Made by a program: the position numbers and the translations under genes. The notes under the pieces were generated by a model, which ran no database searches, was not told the origin of the DNA, and saw nothing but the letters and a program-made list of their open reading frames with translations. A DNA stretch of 64,000 bases from contig JAJEKV010000058.1 of assembly GCA_021234155.1 (NCBI GenBank), forward strand, positions 7,378,992 to 7,442,991, read 5' to 3'. Of the stretch, positions 12,603 through 26,210 are shown piece after piece. How positions within the stretch are numbered: position 1 is the first letter of the stretch; every line of letters begins with the position of its first letter. The DNA comes from Isoetes taiwanensis (lineage: Eukaryota; Streptophyta; Lycopodiopsida; Isoetales; Isoetaceae).

Positions 12603-15600
12603 GGTGAGAGGCCTGCCCTCGAGGGGAAAACTCGATAGATAGGCGCGCTCTTTTCATCACAGAAGGTGTACACACATTTAAAAATATCTAAAGGGCTAGA
12701 CCTTTCACCGCCACCAATTTGGTCCCACTACCCACTAATAATAATAAAGGACCTCATAGAACAACCCAAGCCCCTTTAAGATGGCGCAAAATAAAGAAAG
12801 GAGGCGTACCCACGAAAGCTTATCACCTACGAAAACCTCACTCTTTCGCTCGAGAAAACCCCACGATAAAACCCCCATCCACGGCTCCAAAAGGAAAAGC
12901 TCCGCCATCAAAGTGGAGATCATTGATGAAAAAGTCGAGGAAGCACAAGATGGAGGCTCTAGAAGACGCATTCCTCTCTAACCCAACACCTATTTACAAG
13001 AAGTTGTCCAATGGCCAAGATCAATTTAAAAACTTAAAAAGAAAAAACTAACAAAATGCATTAGGATATTAGAATAGAATAGGAGGAAGTAACTCAGCAA
13101 AAACTGGTTCCCCACAATTTGATGAGATGGCCCTGAAACCAACGTAGTGCTAGGCTAATGAATCTCAAAAATATAAGCCATCACGCCGGCTCGCTAAACC
13201 CCCATGGTGGAGGCCGGGTCCATAACAAATCACAACTTCAATAATGGAAGGTTGGTCACGCTGAGCCACACGATATATAACATCATCATACAAAGAAAAC
13301 CACATAACCTTTCAAAACACGTAGGGCTATATTACCACGCGCTACACGAGAAAATGACAAATACTTCAAGAATAAAAGTAAGGTCAATGTTTTACATAAC
13401 ATCATATCTTAGTGTACCAAACATAACTACTAAATATGAGGGTTGGTCACGCCGAGCCACGCCGCGGATATAGAATACAAAAATCAAATGAAAAACATGA
13501 AACGCAAAATAACTTCAGTGGAAGGGAGGGAACCTGGCACCGTAAAACCGCTATGAGTAAGACTTATAATGGAGAAAGAGCCCTTCCACGCTCTTCCCTG
13601 CTAAATGGCAATCCTGACAGCTCTTAACGTTACGCATATCAAAGAGAATCGATTTCAACCGTAAAAGAGTAAATCTCCATTTCGAAGTCCATGATCAATA
13701 TTGGAACACAAGAAAGAGGGCTTATGATAATAGACAAGGTGGAGATATATTGGGAGAAAAAATTGAGCAAAAAGCAAGACTGGGTTGGACTTGTTAAAAG
13801 GAAATAAAAACTTAACAAGGCCAAATAACACGACGAGTACAAAACTCTAATGCACTTATAACAAAAAGTTCACTCAACACCTTTCAACAAAAATAATATG
13901 TTTGGAAAGTTCATTGCTAGAGGAAACAATCAAACGCACATGTAAAATGGTATGATAGAGGAAATTGAGGCAGCTAAGCAACAATAAGGGCAAAAACAAT
14001 TTTCAAAACAAGACACGATATTGGACCAAAGTTGATGTGCTATACCGCTGTGTAATAAAAGACGTTACCTGAGTGAAAAAGGAGACAATATAATGATGAC
14101 AGCAAAATAATGGAAAGCTCTAACCATAATTTAAAAGCCGCGACACCCAAGTGCAAAGGAAATACAAAATTTTTATTAAAATGGGAAAAACAAAATATGC
14201 CAACGCTGGTGATTCAACCCCTTAACCACAAGTTTAAAAAGCCCTCCCACATCTCAGCCAAAGAGGGCCAACATCCACGTAGCAACACAATGTTCTTCAT
14301 TGAAACTACTTTCATTAGTGTTAAGTAACGCGTAAAACTACGCACTCATAACCCCGCATTGCCGGCAGCCAGGGAAAGCGAAAAGGGGAAGGACGCCATA
14401 GGATACCAATTTACGCCGCTTGATGATGGCGGATCGAGGTGTAACGTAAAAATATGGCTTGAAGAAGTATTTCACCACCCGTGAAAGTGTAAGGCAAAGG
14501 GCAAACCTATACCATAAGACAACGTAAAGTCTTAATTTGGATCAAGCCAAGTGATATGAAGAAGAGTAGACCTGTACCGCATATGTAAAGCTATAGGAAA
14601 CAAAGGTTGAGATTTAGTTGATGATTTGACCAAACTATCCTATGGGAAAAATTCGGATTGGGATCGATGATAAGCACATGTTAGGAACATGAGCTGCAGA
14701 AATCCACAAAGAAACCATGCCCTATTGATGCTATCGCAAAATATATATGAAAAGTCTATGCTTAGGCAAAAAAGTGAATCGCTAGAGATCAAAGGAAGGC
14801 GCAAAATCGATGTTTGGCACAATTGACGTAAAATCGCGATGCATCATAAGAGGAAGCCATCCATGCTTAAGGTGTCTTCGCTATGCTAGGCCAAAACCGA
14901 GATGCATCCGCGGCAAACCCATACATGAAAATCAAATGCACACAAATCCAAATCAAAGAAAAACTCAGTACAAGGTAATTGATTAATCGTGAGAAAAAAA
15001 GAATATGAAGATCATAAAACCGCTAGTTTTAAAGCCACAAAAACATCGTAACAATCTAAAAACTATTCCATTCACGTGTATAAGAATAAGCGCACCGCTT
15101 TGCGCTACCCGCGTGAAGAGACATAGCGCCAGAAGAAGAGACAAAAGAAACGCGATGAAGATAGTGAATTGACAAGATGTTCAAGACGAACCGAGACCAA
15201 AAATTGTTGCGAGAAGACGCTTCTATAATGGAGAAAGAGCCCTACAACGATATATAGCCTCGCCTCCCCTTCATAGGGCCGGCGATCCTCCTACTGTCGA
15301 ACGATGTGCAATACTTAATGGCCCAAAAATGCCGGCTTCTAATGAAATATTTGGCTACCTGGTCTTCTCATGGAAAGGACAGGCTTCGATAAGAAACTTA
15401 CAAAACTAAAATAGTCATCTTCTTGCTATGTGAATGTATGTACGCACCTTCGTATATGGGGGACAAACTGTGAATCACGTGAGTGCTGTGCACTGTATGA
15501 CTGACGCGACATACAAGATGGAAGTAAGTAAAAGGCGCAGCATGCTAGATTTTCAATCATCCATTGGGAGTTATTTCAATATGAAAACTTCGCAAATAAA

Positions 15601-16810
15601 AGGTGTAATAATCGATTGGCATCAAGTGCGTTTTTGTTCGCTGGCAAAAGGGTCGCTGGCTAACGCAGGGCCTGGCAATAAGCTTGGGGACGGCTTCGGG
15701 AATGCATGCTAGGGCGGAAAAAACAGAAGGGATCTCGGCTGGCATAAATAGAATTTAAGGTGCGCAACAAACACACCACTCAATGTGCCTATGATATACG
15801 TAGATGGCAAAACCAATGGAGGTGAGAGCTTACTAATGGGATACCTAATGAAGGTATTGTAATACAGAGGGAACTCCTCAGTGAAAACCGCTGCCATCAG
15901 AATCACGAGGGGTCAAGAAGTTGGCCAGTATACCTAGCTAAAGTAAAAGTGCTTGGATGGTTTAGCGGATGCATGTATGTGGACCAGAAATGTGGAATGA
16001 ATCAAGTTGATCCGTAAATGAGGTGGAAATGGAATGAGGATCAAGTGCATATGCAACACGATCATGGCCTGCAGCACACAGACCTGTACATTGCATCGCT
16101 TATGATTTTCAAATCCGTAATGTGCTAGATAGGGACAACATATGTAACGAGACAACCTCAAGCAGGAAAGGCCATGGGACACTCCCGCCAGCAGATTTAG
16201 GATGGGGAGTCACGATCTAAGAATTGAAAAGGACAGGCTACGGCGTAAAATGGAAGATGACCTGATATGTGAATCGCAGACACCGGAAAGTGGAGGATGA
16301 GCAGAACCCCACTCGCTCGTAATGAATGTCCAAAGATGTATCGGTATTAACCGAACAAAATGGCTTAAAACATAAGGTGGGGATGTACCAAAATGCACAC
16401 CTCGGATGACAAGGGTAGAAACAATGAGAGATTTTGGCAGATGAAATCCGTGAGATGATGACCAAACATCGTAAAACACACAAAGAAAAGGGATTTTAAT
16501 TTGAATCACCAAGAGGCGTCATAAAAAACCACAAAATGCTCAAAAATTTTAAAGTCGATTGATAACGACACACCACCGTACCCGGCCAGCCAGCCCCTAT
16601 CTCAAAGGGGTGCCGGTACTCATTAGAAAACTAAGTAAAGCCCTCGTAAAAGGCCAATAAACCAGTCATGGATGTGCTACTTCACTGTTATGTTTCTGGC
16701 TCCATGCTACAAGTCCAGTGCCTCCTGTAAGTACAAGGGACAATAATTTCCTATTCATTCTCATTCTATATATTATTGTTTTATGGTTCAAATGTTGTGT
16801 GCCTTGTAAA
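12603..16810. other. Spacer, A-rich on the plus strand
   Basis: This stretch is mostly A-rich on the plus strand, with short frames only. Phrases recur, for example 'ataatggagaaagagccc' at about 13,567 and about 15,225, and 'GGTTGGTCACGC(C/T)GAGCCAC' at about 13,250 and about 13,440. They suggest fragments of one dispersed repeat, but I cannot define its ends. Confidence 0.35.
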
Positions 16811-16938
16811 TTGACCTCGATGCTACCTAGTTGTTCCAACATGTCAGTACATAGTCTCAAACATGCTAGCGGGTCTAACATGCCAAGATGGCTCAAACAC
16901 GCTCATCTAGGCTCCAACATGCCAAGGCGATCTAATTC
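16811..16938. repeat. Degenerate CAACATGCC repeat, patch 2
   Basis: This is a second, shorter patch of the 12.3 kb repeat. Phrases such as 'TCCAACATG(T/C)C' and 'CCAAGATGGCTCAAACACGC' match patch 1 in wording and order. It lies about 4.2 kb away in the same orientation. Confidence 0.5.
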
Positions 16939-19900
16939 AAATATTAATGGCCTAAAAACGCGAAATCCCCGCCACAAACACAACCATGCGTCGAAAATAT
17001 CTTTGTATGATTTTCTTACGGTGTACAAGGACACCGGATGCCCTATATTGTCCTAGAGGCATGTCGTACTCATCATAGCCCGAGATCTTATCAATCGAAA
17101 TCAATGTACAAGTGAAACTCTCGGACCTGCATTGACCGTGATTTAGATCAACGGGTTAAAGTAATCGTAGGCCTTAGACTCAGATCATCATGGAAATGCA
17201 AACTTCGTACTTCAAGCTCAAATTCTGAGATCCCTCTTGATAAGTGAGACGGCTCCCCTTTGGTACTCTATCCCACATGATAGTAATCAGAGTAAAATGC
17301 TGTGGGCAACCCAGATCTCATTAAATCTTTCACCCCCAAGATCTAGCTGCCACCCAATGACCCACTTCCACACATCTTCCCACAAGCTCACAAAGGCAAG
17401 GACAAGAAGTAACACTGGCTGTAAAAATTAAACGAGGTGGTAAAGGTGTATCACTAAAGATTTCTCTTCTTTGTAAAAACACTATGAAAAAATCATCCTA
17501 TTTAAAGCTAAAGGGAATTTCAAAAGGACTTATTATTTTATCCTTCAGATTTGGGCTCTTTTGTGCTTTTTACATCTTGTGCATTTGTAAAAGCAAAAGA
17601 GCACTTAAAAAAATAAGTAAAATATCTACTTTAATATTACCTGTAATCTGGTGGAATTTGAAGACATGTGTAGAAAGAATACTAATTATTTCATTAAATT
17701 TTTTTTAGTACATCAACCTTGTAATGAATTTATAGTCATTAATAAATAATCTAGCGAGAGACAAATTCGCGGAGGTCCAAATGATAGTCGCCCTCATTTT
17801 GTTTGTTTGTCTCTCATTGGTCCTCCTCGGTTGCTAGAGCTAGCTACTTCTTTAAGCTCGCAAAAGTAGCTTCATCTTCCGCAGAGCATTGTGTAGGCTA
17901 TATCTCCCTAAAGATGCCAGTCTCTAAAAATCGGATTTTAAAGATTTCCATGCCTAACTCTTTAATTCTCATCCGTAGACTTTGTAAAGGCGATAATCTC
18001 ATCTTGATAAAGTTTTACAACCTCCTTGTCAATGTCGTACTTGGCAAATTTCGCGGCCACTTTTAAGTGCATGCTATTGTTGTACGAGAACTATAGCGCC
18101 GAAGCACCTAATCTTCACGGGCGTGAGAACATATATCAAGAAGATGGTTAATCAGCTTCTATGGATTCCGCGTATTGATTGACTATCCTACCTTGTGCAC
18201 TAGGGTCTTGCAAAAGATCGTAAATAATTGCGTGAAACTCTAAGGTATTCGAAAAATTTCGCGCAGTCGTGTTGAATGTTTCATAGTGTGCTTTTCAAAA
18301 ATTCCAAAAGATGGCGACATGGAGATATGTTCCACCTTGCTTTCGAAGCCTTGTCCTCCCACCATGGTATTAATATTTTGTTTTGTACACAAGGGGAAAA
18401 AAAAGTATACGAGAATATGGATTATCCACTGAGGTCTCTAGATTCCAAATTCAAAGTATTTCATAATAGAAAATAAGAAGAAACTGATTAACATGCAAAC
18501 AATTAAATCGATGAATCGAACTTGAGCGGAAGAAAGAAACAATTGTATTCGGAATAAGAACTATACCGGACCATATTTTCATAACCAAAGCAATACGGAG
18601 CCGGTTCTTAAAATAAGAAATTCCCACGAAGTTTGCTTGCATCGCGGAGTGAAAACACAACAAGCCGCCAATCCAATGTCACGCCATATGAAACAAAAAT
18701 TTAGAAAACAAGAACTAACGAAGGGCGCGAATGCCTTGAATGGATAGGCTCGCAATTCATTATCACGCTGCATAACATTTTTTGGAACATGCAAAAGCTA
18801 ATCTCTCGATTTTTTTAAGCTAAGATTTTAATGGGGTTGATTAGGTAGTCATTATCCCCAAGTAACGCGGTCGAAAATATGGCATTCAAATATCATCGAA
18901 AAATTTTAATGTTCATGGGTCGAAAGTTTTGCTTTTCTCTTATAAAATTAAAAGTTAAATGAAGTCTAACCTAAAAAAAAAAATGAGATGGAAAAAGGAT
19001 GAATTTCCAATATCGAATGCCCTTATGGCTTACTTTTCGGTTGGGTCGAGGTACCTAATGAGTACCGGAGAGGATTGTCAATCTTAATTCTTTGCACCAC
19101 CTACTTTGATGAGAAAAAGATATATACTATGCGTAATCGCGAAAAGACGTGATTCAACCCGAAAGGCCCACCTATGCAAATGCCTGCTTTCATGGTTCAT
19201 TATAGCTAACAAGGAAATGGGAAGGAAGGATCACTCTCGGAGGGGCTAGAAGAAAAGAAGATTTTTAGGATGAATAAACACCTCTCCGATCATCACATGT
19301 GAATCTTGAAATTTCAGATACTTTGTTATCTTGAGTATCAGGAGCTCTCTCTATGTTCATTTTTTTTATTTTGGTAAGTTGGTTCTAATGGTGGTTCTTA
19401 ACTCACCCTATCCTAAAGGTTAAAGTTTTTTTTCTCAAAAAAGCTCTAAAAAAGCTTTACATGTAACTTTTAACTGATCGCGGTTTTTAATATATCTAGG
19501 CCTTCAATTAAAAAAGGAAGTCTAACCTAAATAAAAATGCTAATCATCAGTGCATGTTCTAGGGTATCAAAAAAATTTACCTCATTAAAAAATAAAAGTT
19601 TCCATAATGATTGAAAAATTAAGTTGTATATGGATTTTGTGCATTTCTCACCCTCAAATTACATTTTTTAATATGTTTACTTGGTTTATAGTTTTCATAA
19701 ATTATTTAAGTTGATTGACCTATTTATTAATATTTTTTAATTTCTTGGGAATTAAAACTGGGAAAAACTTTCTGACGACCTTTTACCCAAAGGCTCTTTT
19801 GGAGTCTTACGTAGAAAATATAAAAGTACCTTCCTTCCTTCCTTCCCTTAAGGTTATTGACATATTTTAGCTTTTGTTTTTAATTAAAGAAAAGCAATTT

Positions 19901-20640
19901 TATTCTAACATACTAATAACTAAATATATAATACCTTTATATTCCAAAGTGAATTAGCATGTGGGTGTTGGTATATAGATGTTGGCAATCTAATGATCCC
20001 AAGGTAGGGTATGTATTGTGGAAGTCTCTGTAAAATTGATTCTAGATACTTACATAGAGTATTTATATGATTGAGATCAACTAACCAGGAAAAGTAGATG
20101 ATCTTTGGAAATGTTGGTGATCCTAGAAAGTTGAAAAAAAGTCAATTGTTCTCTACAATAGGGTGAATTGGAAAAAATAGAAGAAGGTAGGGAAAATCCT
20201 TATACCAATGCAATAAGGAGCTAGTGGGGGAAAGGAATTGTTGTTCTAGCACAATCCTATTCAAGTCAGGAATGAATAAAAGGCTCGGGGAGAGATAGAA
20301 TAGGGGTGGCAAAACAAGGCATTGATGGACCATTGAAGAGAAAAGAACTTATGTGATAAGCAATGTATTGCATTACATAAGAATGATGGAGGTTCTAACT
20401 TTGGTGGCATTGCTCTATATATTTGACCCTAATTTATAGACAACTATCTCTTCTCAAATTTGGAAAGAGCAAAGACTTGGACAATCAAGATGTCGATCTA
20501 TCCCTTGGCATACAGGAGACATAGGACCAAAACAAGAAGAGCAAGCTTCGGTCACACATTATCCTACCAAAAAGGTGCAAGGCGTATGGTGATTGCTCCA
20601 CGTGAGTTCATATGAAAGGTTAGAGGAATGGACAAAGTAT
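16939..20640. other. AT-rich spacer
   Basis: No recognisable gene. The sequence becomes very AT-rich at 19.4-19.95 kb, with many A and T runs and a short CTTC microsatellite at 19,829-19,845. Confidence 0.45.
19829..19845. repeat. (CTTC)n microsatellite
   Basis: Four consecutive CTTC units lie in AT-rich spacer. No coding context. Confidence 0.8.
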
Positions 20641-20820
20641 TTTGGAGGAAAACAAATGCTTCTTTTTTGTGAGCTTAGAAGTGTATTCTACTTTGCAAAA
20701 GCCAAAAGCTTTAAGCATGTCACTATAGATACTCAAATAGCTTTGTAAGTGTAACTTGTGTGTGATAAATTGAAGGAGACTTTGGATAGACAAAAGCAAT
20801 CAAGTCTAAGGGCTACTAGT
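20641..20820 (+). pseudogene. Duplicated 5' fragment of transposase copy 1
   Basis: This segment repeats, in direct orientation and with small indels, the start of the transposase remnant at 21,291-21,478. Both read approximately FKHVTIDT-S-FVSVTCVIKLKETLD and have the same following wording (AGCAATCAAGTCTAAG). The order of FKHVTI, the Cys-containing stretch and LKETL matches the minus-strand copy near 29.25 kb. It stops just after the duplicated block and is an orphan fragment about 650 bp upstream of the main copy. Confidence 0.6.
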
Positions 20821-21290
20821 AACGTGTGCCCTTGCCGTGATTCGCTAATGTTTGTGACTTGTATTCTTTTACTTGGCATTTTAATGTCTAGTTGCAACTT
20901 CCAATAACACTACAAGTTGATGCTTTTAAGAATGGATATGATTCCATCACTTGCGTATTTATAATAGCTCAACATGATTCTTTATATATAGCGTATTTCA
21001 AGGAAGTAAAAAATCTCCTTCCAAACAACAACAATGAGTTTTAAAATGTCGTGACATGACATCATGTACAAAGTGCTCTATCAACAATCATAAAATCCTG
21101 TTAAAAATCGTAAAGCAATTTTGAGTTACATAATATAAAGGGTTTTCTCCATTACCTCTATCTTACCTCTATCTCTATTGAGATATTACTCTCTGTATAC
21201 TTCATGCTCATCAAAATGCCATTATCCAAAATGTCCCTAAGGCAGGTTGTCGAGAAAAGGTCACCCCCTCTTTTTGTACTAAAAAAGTGT

Positions 21291-23053
21291 TTTTTGGAGG
21301 ATGTAACGGGCACTTCTTTGTGAGCTTAAAGGTATTCTACTGGAACCAAGTTTTGGAGGCTTTAAGCATGTCACTATAGATACTTCAAATAGCTTTGTAA
21401 GTGTAACTTGTGTGATAAAATTGAAGGAGACTTTGGATAAGACAAAGCAATCAAGTCTAAGAGCTATAATAAAGGAGCAAATGAAGGATCATATAGTCAA
21501 TTAACATTCATATAGATCCACTTATTAGATGTGGAGTGGTTATTTGTGCATTAGAACCGTAAAACTATCTTTGCATTTATACATGATAAGATGGACCGTG
21601 AGAAGACATGTCTTCAAAAATATAGTTATGTACCAAAATGTGTGGATGAGCTTACCCTCCTCGCAGCCATCCATGGCAGGAGGGACAATTTGCGGGAAAT
21701 GGGGCTCTTTATACTTTATGGCCGCCATTTTAGTCTAGAGTTGTGGAGTGATGGTCTGTACTTTCCATATTGAAACGTGATGATGAGATGCCGAAAACTC
21801 CCTCGGTGAATGGTTATATTGAGACCTCCTCGCCGTGAACAATTCAAATATTGTTTGTGCTTTTGTTGATGGGCATCCCTAATGTCGTTGAGAAGGTCAA
21901 TAACGCAAAGGTTTAGAAGAACACATGATAGTGAACATGTGAAGCTTGCGTTCACGTCTAAACCCTCGAGAGTTACTTTGAAGAATTTTCTTGTAGTTTG
22001 ATCTTTGTGCCTAATCAAAATAGAATAGATGGATTTTCATTTTCTTTTATGATACTTGATAGTTGTGGGTACCCACCAGAGAATCAACTTGGGTTTCTTA
22101 ATGCCCGGACATATGTATGTGATGTGGGCGCATTGTTGTTTGAGAAATATAGTCACGTTATTGAAACAATAGAATGTGACAAATCTACCGTGAGGTTAAT
22201 AAAACTTTTGCACTTCTCCACCTCCTACACGGGTTGCTCACATAAGAAGTGTTTGATTGAGAAGGCTCCTTTTCTAGTGAATTATGCATTACATCTTGGG
22301 GTCATTCTACACCTCTGCCAAATTCACATTCTATGTCGAGGAAGGGATTCCAAATTCCAATGGAAGGCAGAGACCTTCACATGATTGTTGGAGACCTCTT
22401 GGAGGATAGGAAATTTGGAAAAGAGATGAGAATGAACCCAAAGTTACCAAAAGATACCCGGGGTCAAACCAAAAGCCCTAAAGCCTTACTCACGGGGGCG
22501 GAGCATTTGAAGAGGACAAGGAAGGGTATCAATCCATTATATTTCGGCGTATTGAATAGTAGACTTCGATGACACAAATAGTGTATTGATGGGATTATTG
22601 GAGAAACGATGCATCGGGATTCTTGGCCCAGAAGTGGATATGTCTTGTATGAACTTAAAGGTGGTTAGCTACCTAAATAGGTGGAAGAGCTTGGATTTAA
22701 AAACAAATGTTGCGCCGATGATGATATTACTCCCCCTTACTTATAAATGACATTATGTTGGTGAAAAGGAAAGATAGACCTAAAATATCTTGGCATACAA
22801 AGTTATGAAAAACAGATTTAATTTTTATCACCCGTCCTTAATAAAAACTGCGGATATGGAGACCTTTCTTGTGTTGATGGGATACACCCATCACCGAGGA
22901 TATTTACCGAGAGCAAGGTGGACCGTAAATTTGAATAAAATTGGAGTGGTGGTCACGCATTACACCCGGTTGGCCCAATGTGGGAAAAAGAAAGATAGGA
23001 TGTATGGTTGGACAAAGAAGTGGAGTAAAGGATGCATAAGTAAATCCTTCTAA
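21291..23053 (+). pseudogene. IHDKMD/HTHEDVDAL-family transposase, copy 1 (decayed)
   Basis: The remnant is read by walking through all three frames. In order it shows FKHVTIDTSNSF...LKETL (about 21,375-21,450), EQMKDH (about 21,478), IHDKMDREKTCLQKY (about 21,580-21,625), HFSLELWSDG (about 21,728-21,757), a QLDNC-like segment (about 22,050), then ARTYVCDVGALLFEKYSHV (about 22,100-22,160), the counterpart of ARHTHEDVDALFGKYSC in copy 2. The C-terminal part runs to the stop at 23,053. I recall similar plant proteins in which the HTHDDIDA-type motif is strongly conserved, which would suit a metal-binding transposase core, but I cannot name a superfamily. Many stops and frameshifts; not functional. 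Confidence 0.62.
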
Positions 23054-24904
23054 GCTTTTCAAGGTTACAAGTGCAACAAAAAGCAATATTCTTCATGTCC
23101 GTTCTTGCATAAAGCATTAAATTTCTTTTGAGGTCGTGTTCGCTTGGTCCACACAATGTTCAACTAGATGGTACATGACTTGGCATTATACATACTTGAG
23201 GTTCTAGATAAATATAAATGAATTAATGAGGCCCTCGGTGATCATTATCTCGCTTTGTTCAGTAATAAATGGAAAAGTGCTGTTTTTCTTTGAAACGCTT
23301 CCGAAAGAGAGTTTTTTAATCCTGTAGTAATGATTATACTAGCCCATTATATAAAACGGGTCCCTGACCTATCGCCTCCTGGGCGTTAAAAACTATTCTA
23401 TTCTATTCCTATTCTATTCTTATCTTGCTAGTTTTGGAACCGCATGGCCGGAGAATACCGTAGTAGTTAATTAGGAATAACGATATTCCTTTGGTCCAAT
23501 TAGGGGAGCTTTTATCGATTGCACTCTCTAGGATTAATGTAATTCGGCAACTGTTTAGTAGATCTGCCATTTGAGGCATTATGAAAGAGGAAAAGGGGAT
23601 CATCTGAGGCCATCCAAATGGGCCGCACTCCATATACTGTGGGGAACATCAATTTGGATCTTAATAAAAAAAAATTTTGGAGGCTTTGAACTTCTGGATT
23701 GATATAAAATGGTTATTAAAAACTGGCCTTGCATCCGTGATTGATCAGATTTAAGGCGAAGAGGGCACCTTGTTTTGGGTTTTTCAAATAGAGAGTAGGA
23801 TGGGTGTAGCGAGTAGGATAGGATGGAAAAAATGATAAGGTTCTAGTAAGATATGGTTGATACATAATAAAAAGCATCATCTAGTGTATTAAAAAAAATG
23901 AGAATTATTGCATCTGCTAAAAAGAAAAAGCGTTTAGCTCTACTTGTAACATATAGTATAGTAAGCAACACTTTCAACATTGTGGATTTTCCAATCTACC
24001 CACTAGAGCCTTTACTGTAAAATTTCCAAAACCTAATATGACAAATCTACCCACCAAGATACCCTAGACTGCGACATATGTTAGTGAGACAATATCTATT
24101 CCATCAAGATATTAAGCACTGGAGCGCACCGCCATCAAACAAAGTTCAAACCTACTCTTTATCTTCAATTTAGTTTAAATACATGGTAACATCAAACATT
24201 GATGATCAAAATAAGACCGAAAGGCAAGACCTAAGACAATATCTAAAAATAAGACCAGCGGCAAGACCCTGAATTACAATATCTGTTTAGAGCACAAGAT
24301 AATTGCATTTTTCAACCCTTTCAATGAAGTAAGCAGTTAAGCCTACTCCTTGATCTTCAATTCGTTCCCTCAAACATAAAAAATATTGAAGGCTGGTTGA
24401 ACCTCCTCAGCTGAAGACCACATTCTCTATGCTGAGTTTACCTACGTTTAAGCTTTAAAGGCATTATTGCTTGAGAACCAAACTTATTATTACTAAGCAA
24501 GTAGGCAGGAGAATTATAGCAATTTATTCATCGAACCTAAAATGCGTCTCTGAATCACCTACATTAAAGGGGAATTTTACGATAAATCTTATTGTAGCTC
24601 CTGATAAAACGTAAAATATATCCCAGAACTTCCACAGAGATTAACCTGCCAAAGCTTGTCAGCCAAGCTTGTAAGGTATTTAACTAGCTTCTTAGGGGAA
24701 AAATAAATTTCAGCTACTTCAATTGTAAATGCACGAAGTTAAGCCAATGGTTACCATAAAAAGAAATGTGAAACTAATGATCAATACCATGTTGAGCTCA
24801 TTTTTTTCTTTTTTTGACAACCCCTTTTGATACAGTTTATATGCGCCAGCCTTGCTTTTCCTCCCTCACTGCGTGACCCCCCTTCTTTTAAATAATAAAC
24901 CATT
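23054..24904. other. Spacer between transposase copy 1 and the L5 pseudogene
   Basis: No gene recognised. A TATTC microsatellite sits near 23.4 kb. The minus frame at 23,409-23,633 has no motif that I can assign. The rest is AT-rich. Confidence 0.4.
23393..23423. repeat. (TATTC)n microsatellite
   Basis: About six near-perfect CTATT/TATTC units follow a short GC-richer segment ending in 'GGGCGTTAAAAACTATTC'. This could be the simple tail of an old retroposon. Confidence 0.75.
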
Positions 24905-26210
24905 AATGTCAGAGCTTCTGCCCTTCCTTATCTGTTTTTGCTGTTGTTATGATAGATAATATCCATTCCCTTTCTTTGTCCATGTTTTCAAATCCTAATT
25001 TTGGAAATACACTAAGTTCTGAAAGCCAAGTGTATAATTCCTTTTCCATCAAAGGAATAAATGGTTCACCCCCCTGAAAATCAGTTCTTGGTAGAGCAAG
25101 ATTGGCCAACCTGTCCAGAAAAGATTAAAGGCCACTTAATAAAGGATAAAAAACGCAATATAAATTATTCATTAGTTTTCAAGCATGCATCCAACAAACA
25201 GAAAATAAGGAGTGCCATGTACTAAACCATGTACCTCTCCCCTTAATGTAACTGCAACACCAACAGGAACACCTTCCGTAGCTTGAAACCTATACCATGG
25301 CTTTCTTTGAACGATCGAACTACAGACCTTTGACCTGTAACAAATTAAAGAAATGTCTTTCGATTCTGATTCAAGCTTAGCATTCTAGGCAGCTTCACCA
25401 GACCCAATAATTGACTACAATCTTTCCTCCCACTTTGGGAACCTGAGGCAAAAGCAAGAGCAGGCTAAGTCAAACAGCAATGCCTTCAATAATCACCCAC
25501 TAATCAGTTTGAAAGAACATGTGATTGAAAACAACTCTATTCCATAACAACGGAATGTTTCCTGCATGAGTATTCTGTGTAGTAGCAGATATTCATCAGG
25601 AATAAAACCCTATTTACTATCCTCAGTGAACACAATAATCGCATTTTTCCAAATTCGAAGTTCTACATCCATACAAGTTTCCTCCCTCTGTGATTTTGTA
25701 TTCGGGGCTGAAATCCCAGATTATGGAAATAGATACTCATAGGACATACCAAATACTCAAGAAGAATTGTCTCTCTAGGATTCCATAAGTCTGCATCATG
25801 AAAACGTTTTTTGAAATTCATGCATATGCGAAATAGGAAGAACTATATTCATAAGACTAACATGTAAGCCAGGAAATGCGTAATGCTTCGGCATCCCCAA
25901 ATTCTCTGCAAACAACCGTGCATTTAGTTTGGTGGCTCCTGGAATATGTTGGGTATATTTCAAAAAAAAAAAAAACTCTGTTTCATAGCTTTAAAAACAA
26001 CCTTGTCAAAGTAAAAGGGCCTTGAGGCGGGGCGATGCCTTCCCAGAAGAGTCTGAATGTCGAGGGGCGCACTGGCCGCTACTGGCCCCAAGGCTTTGCG
26101 CGATCTGGTGAAGAAAGTGGAGTTATTTGCAATGGTGAGGCGAAGAAAGAGGATCCCATTGACACGAACTGGAACTGGGCAGCCGAGAAATCGAGGACAG
26201 CCATAGCCAT
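24905..26210 (-). pseudogene. Plastid-type ribosomal protein uL5 (L5) nuclear gene, broken
   Basis: uL5 binds 5S rRNA in the large ribosomal subunit. The minus strand reads, across frames: VPKV-KIVVN and DISLI (exon 25,442-25,234), GQRSVV, FKLR and GVPVGVAVTLRGE, then after an intron FLDRL, NLALPR, DFQG, FDGKGNYTLG, GFENMDKE and ITTAKTDKEGQKL (exon about 25,125-24,909). This matches bacterial/plastid L5 block by block (VPKV-KIV-N, TGQRPV-, FK-REG-P-G--VTLRG, FLDRL-N-ALPR-RDF-G, F-G-GNY-LG, ITTAKTDEE). Upstream, an ATG at 26,210 opens a Ser/Phe/Pro-rich stretch (MAMAVLDFSA...) that resembles a plastid transit peptide exon in GC-richer DNA, ending near 25,990. At least three frame breaks make it a pseudogene. 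The first exon assignment is an inference. Confidence 0.72.

Noticed and set aside
23409-23633. Possible reverse transcriptase fragment on the minus strand
   Set aside because: No RT motif in order; similarity was only a few residues.
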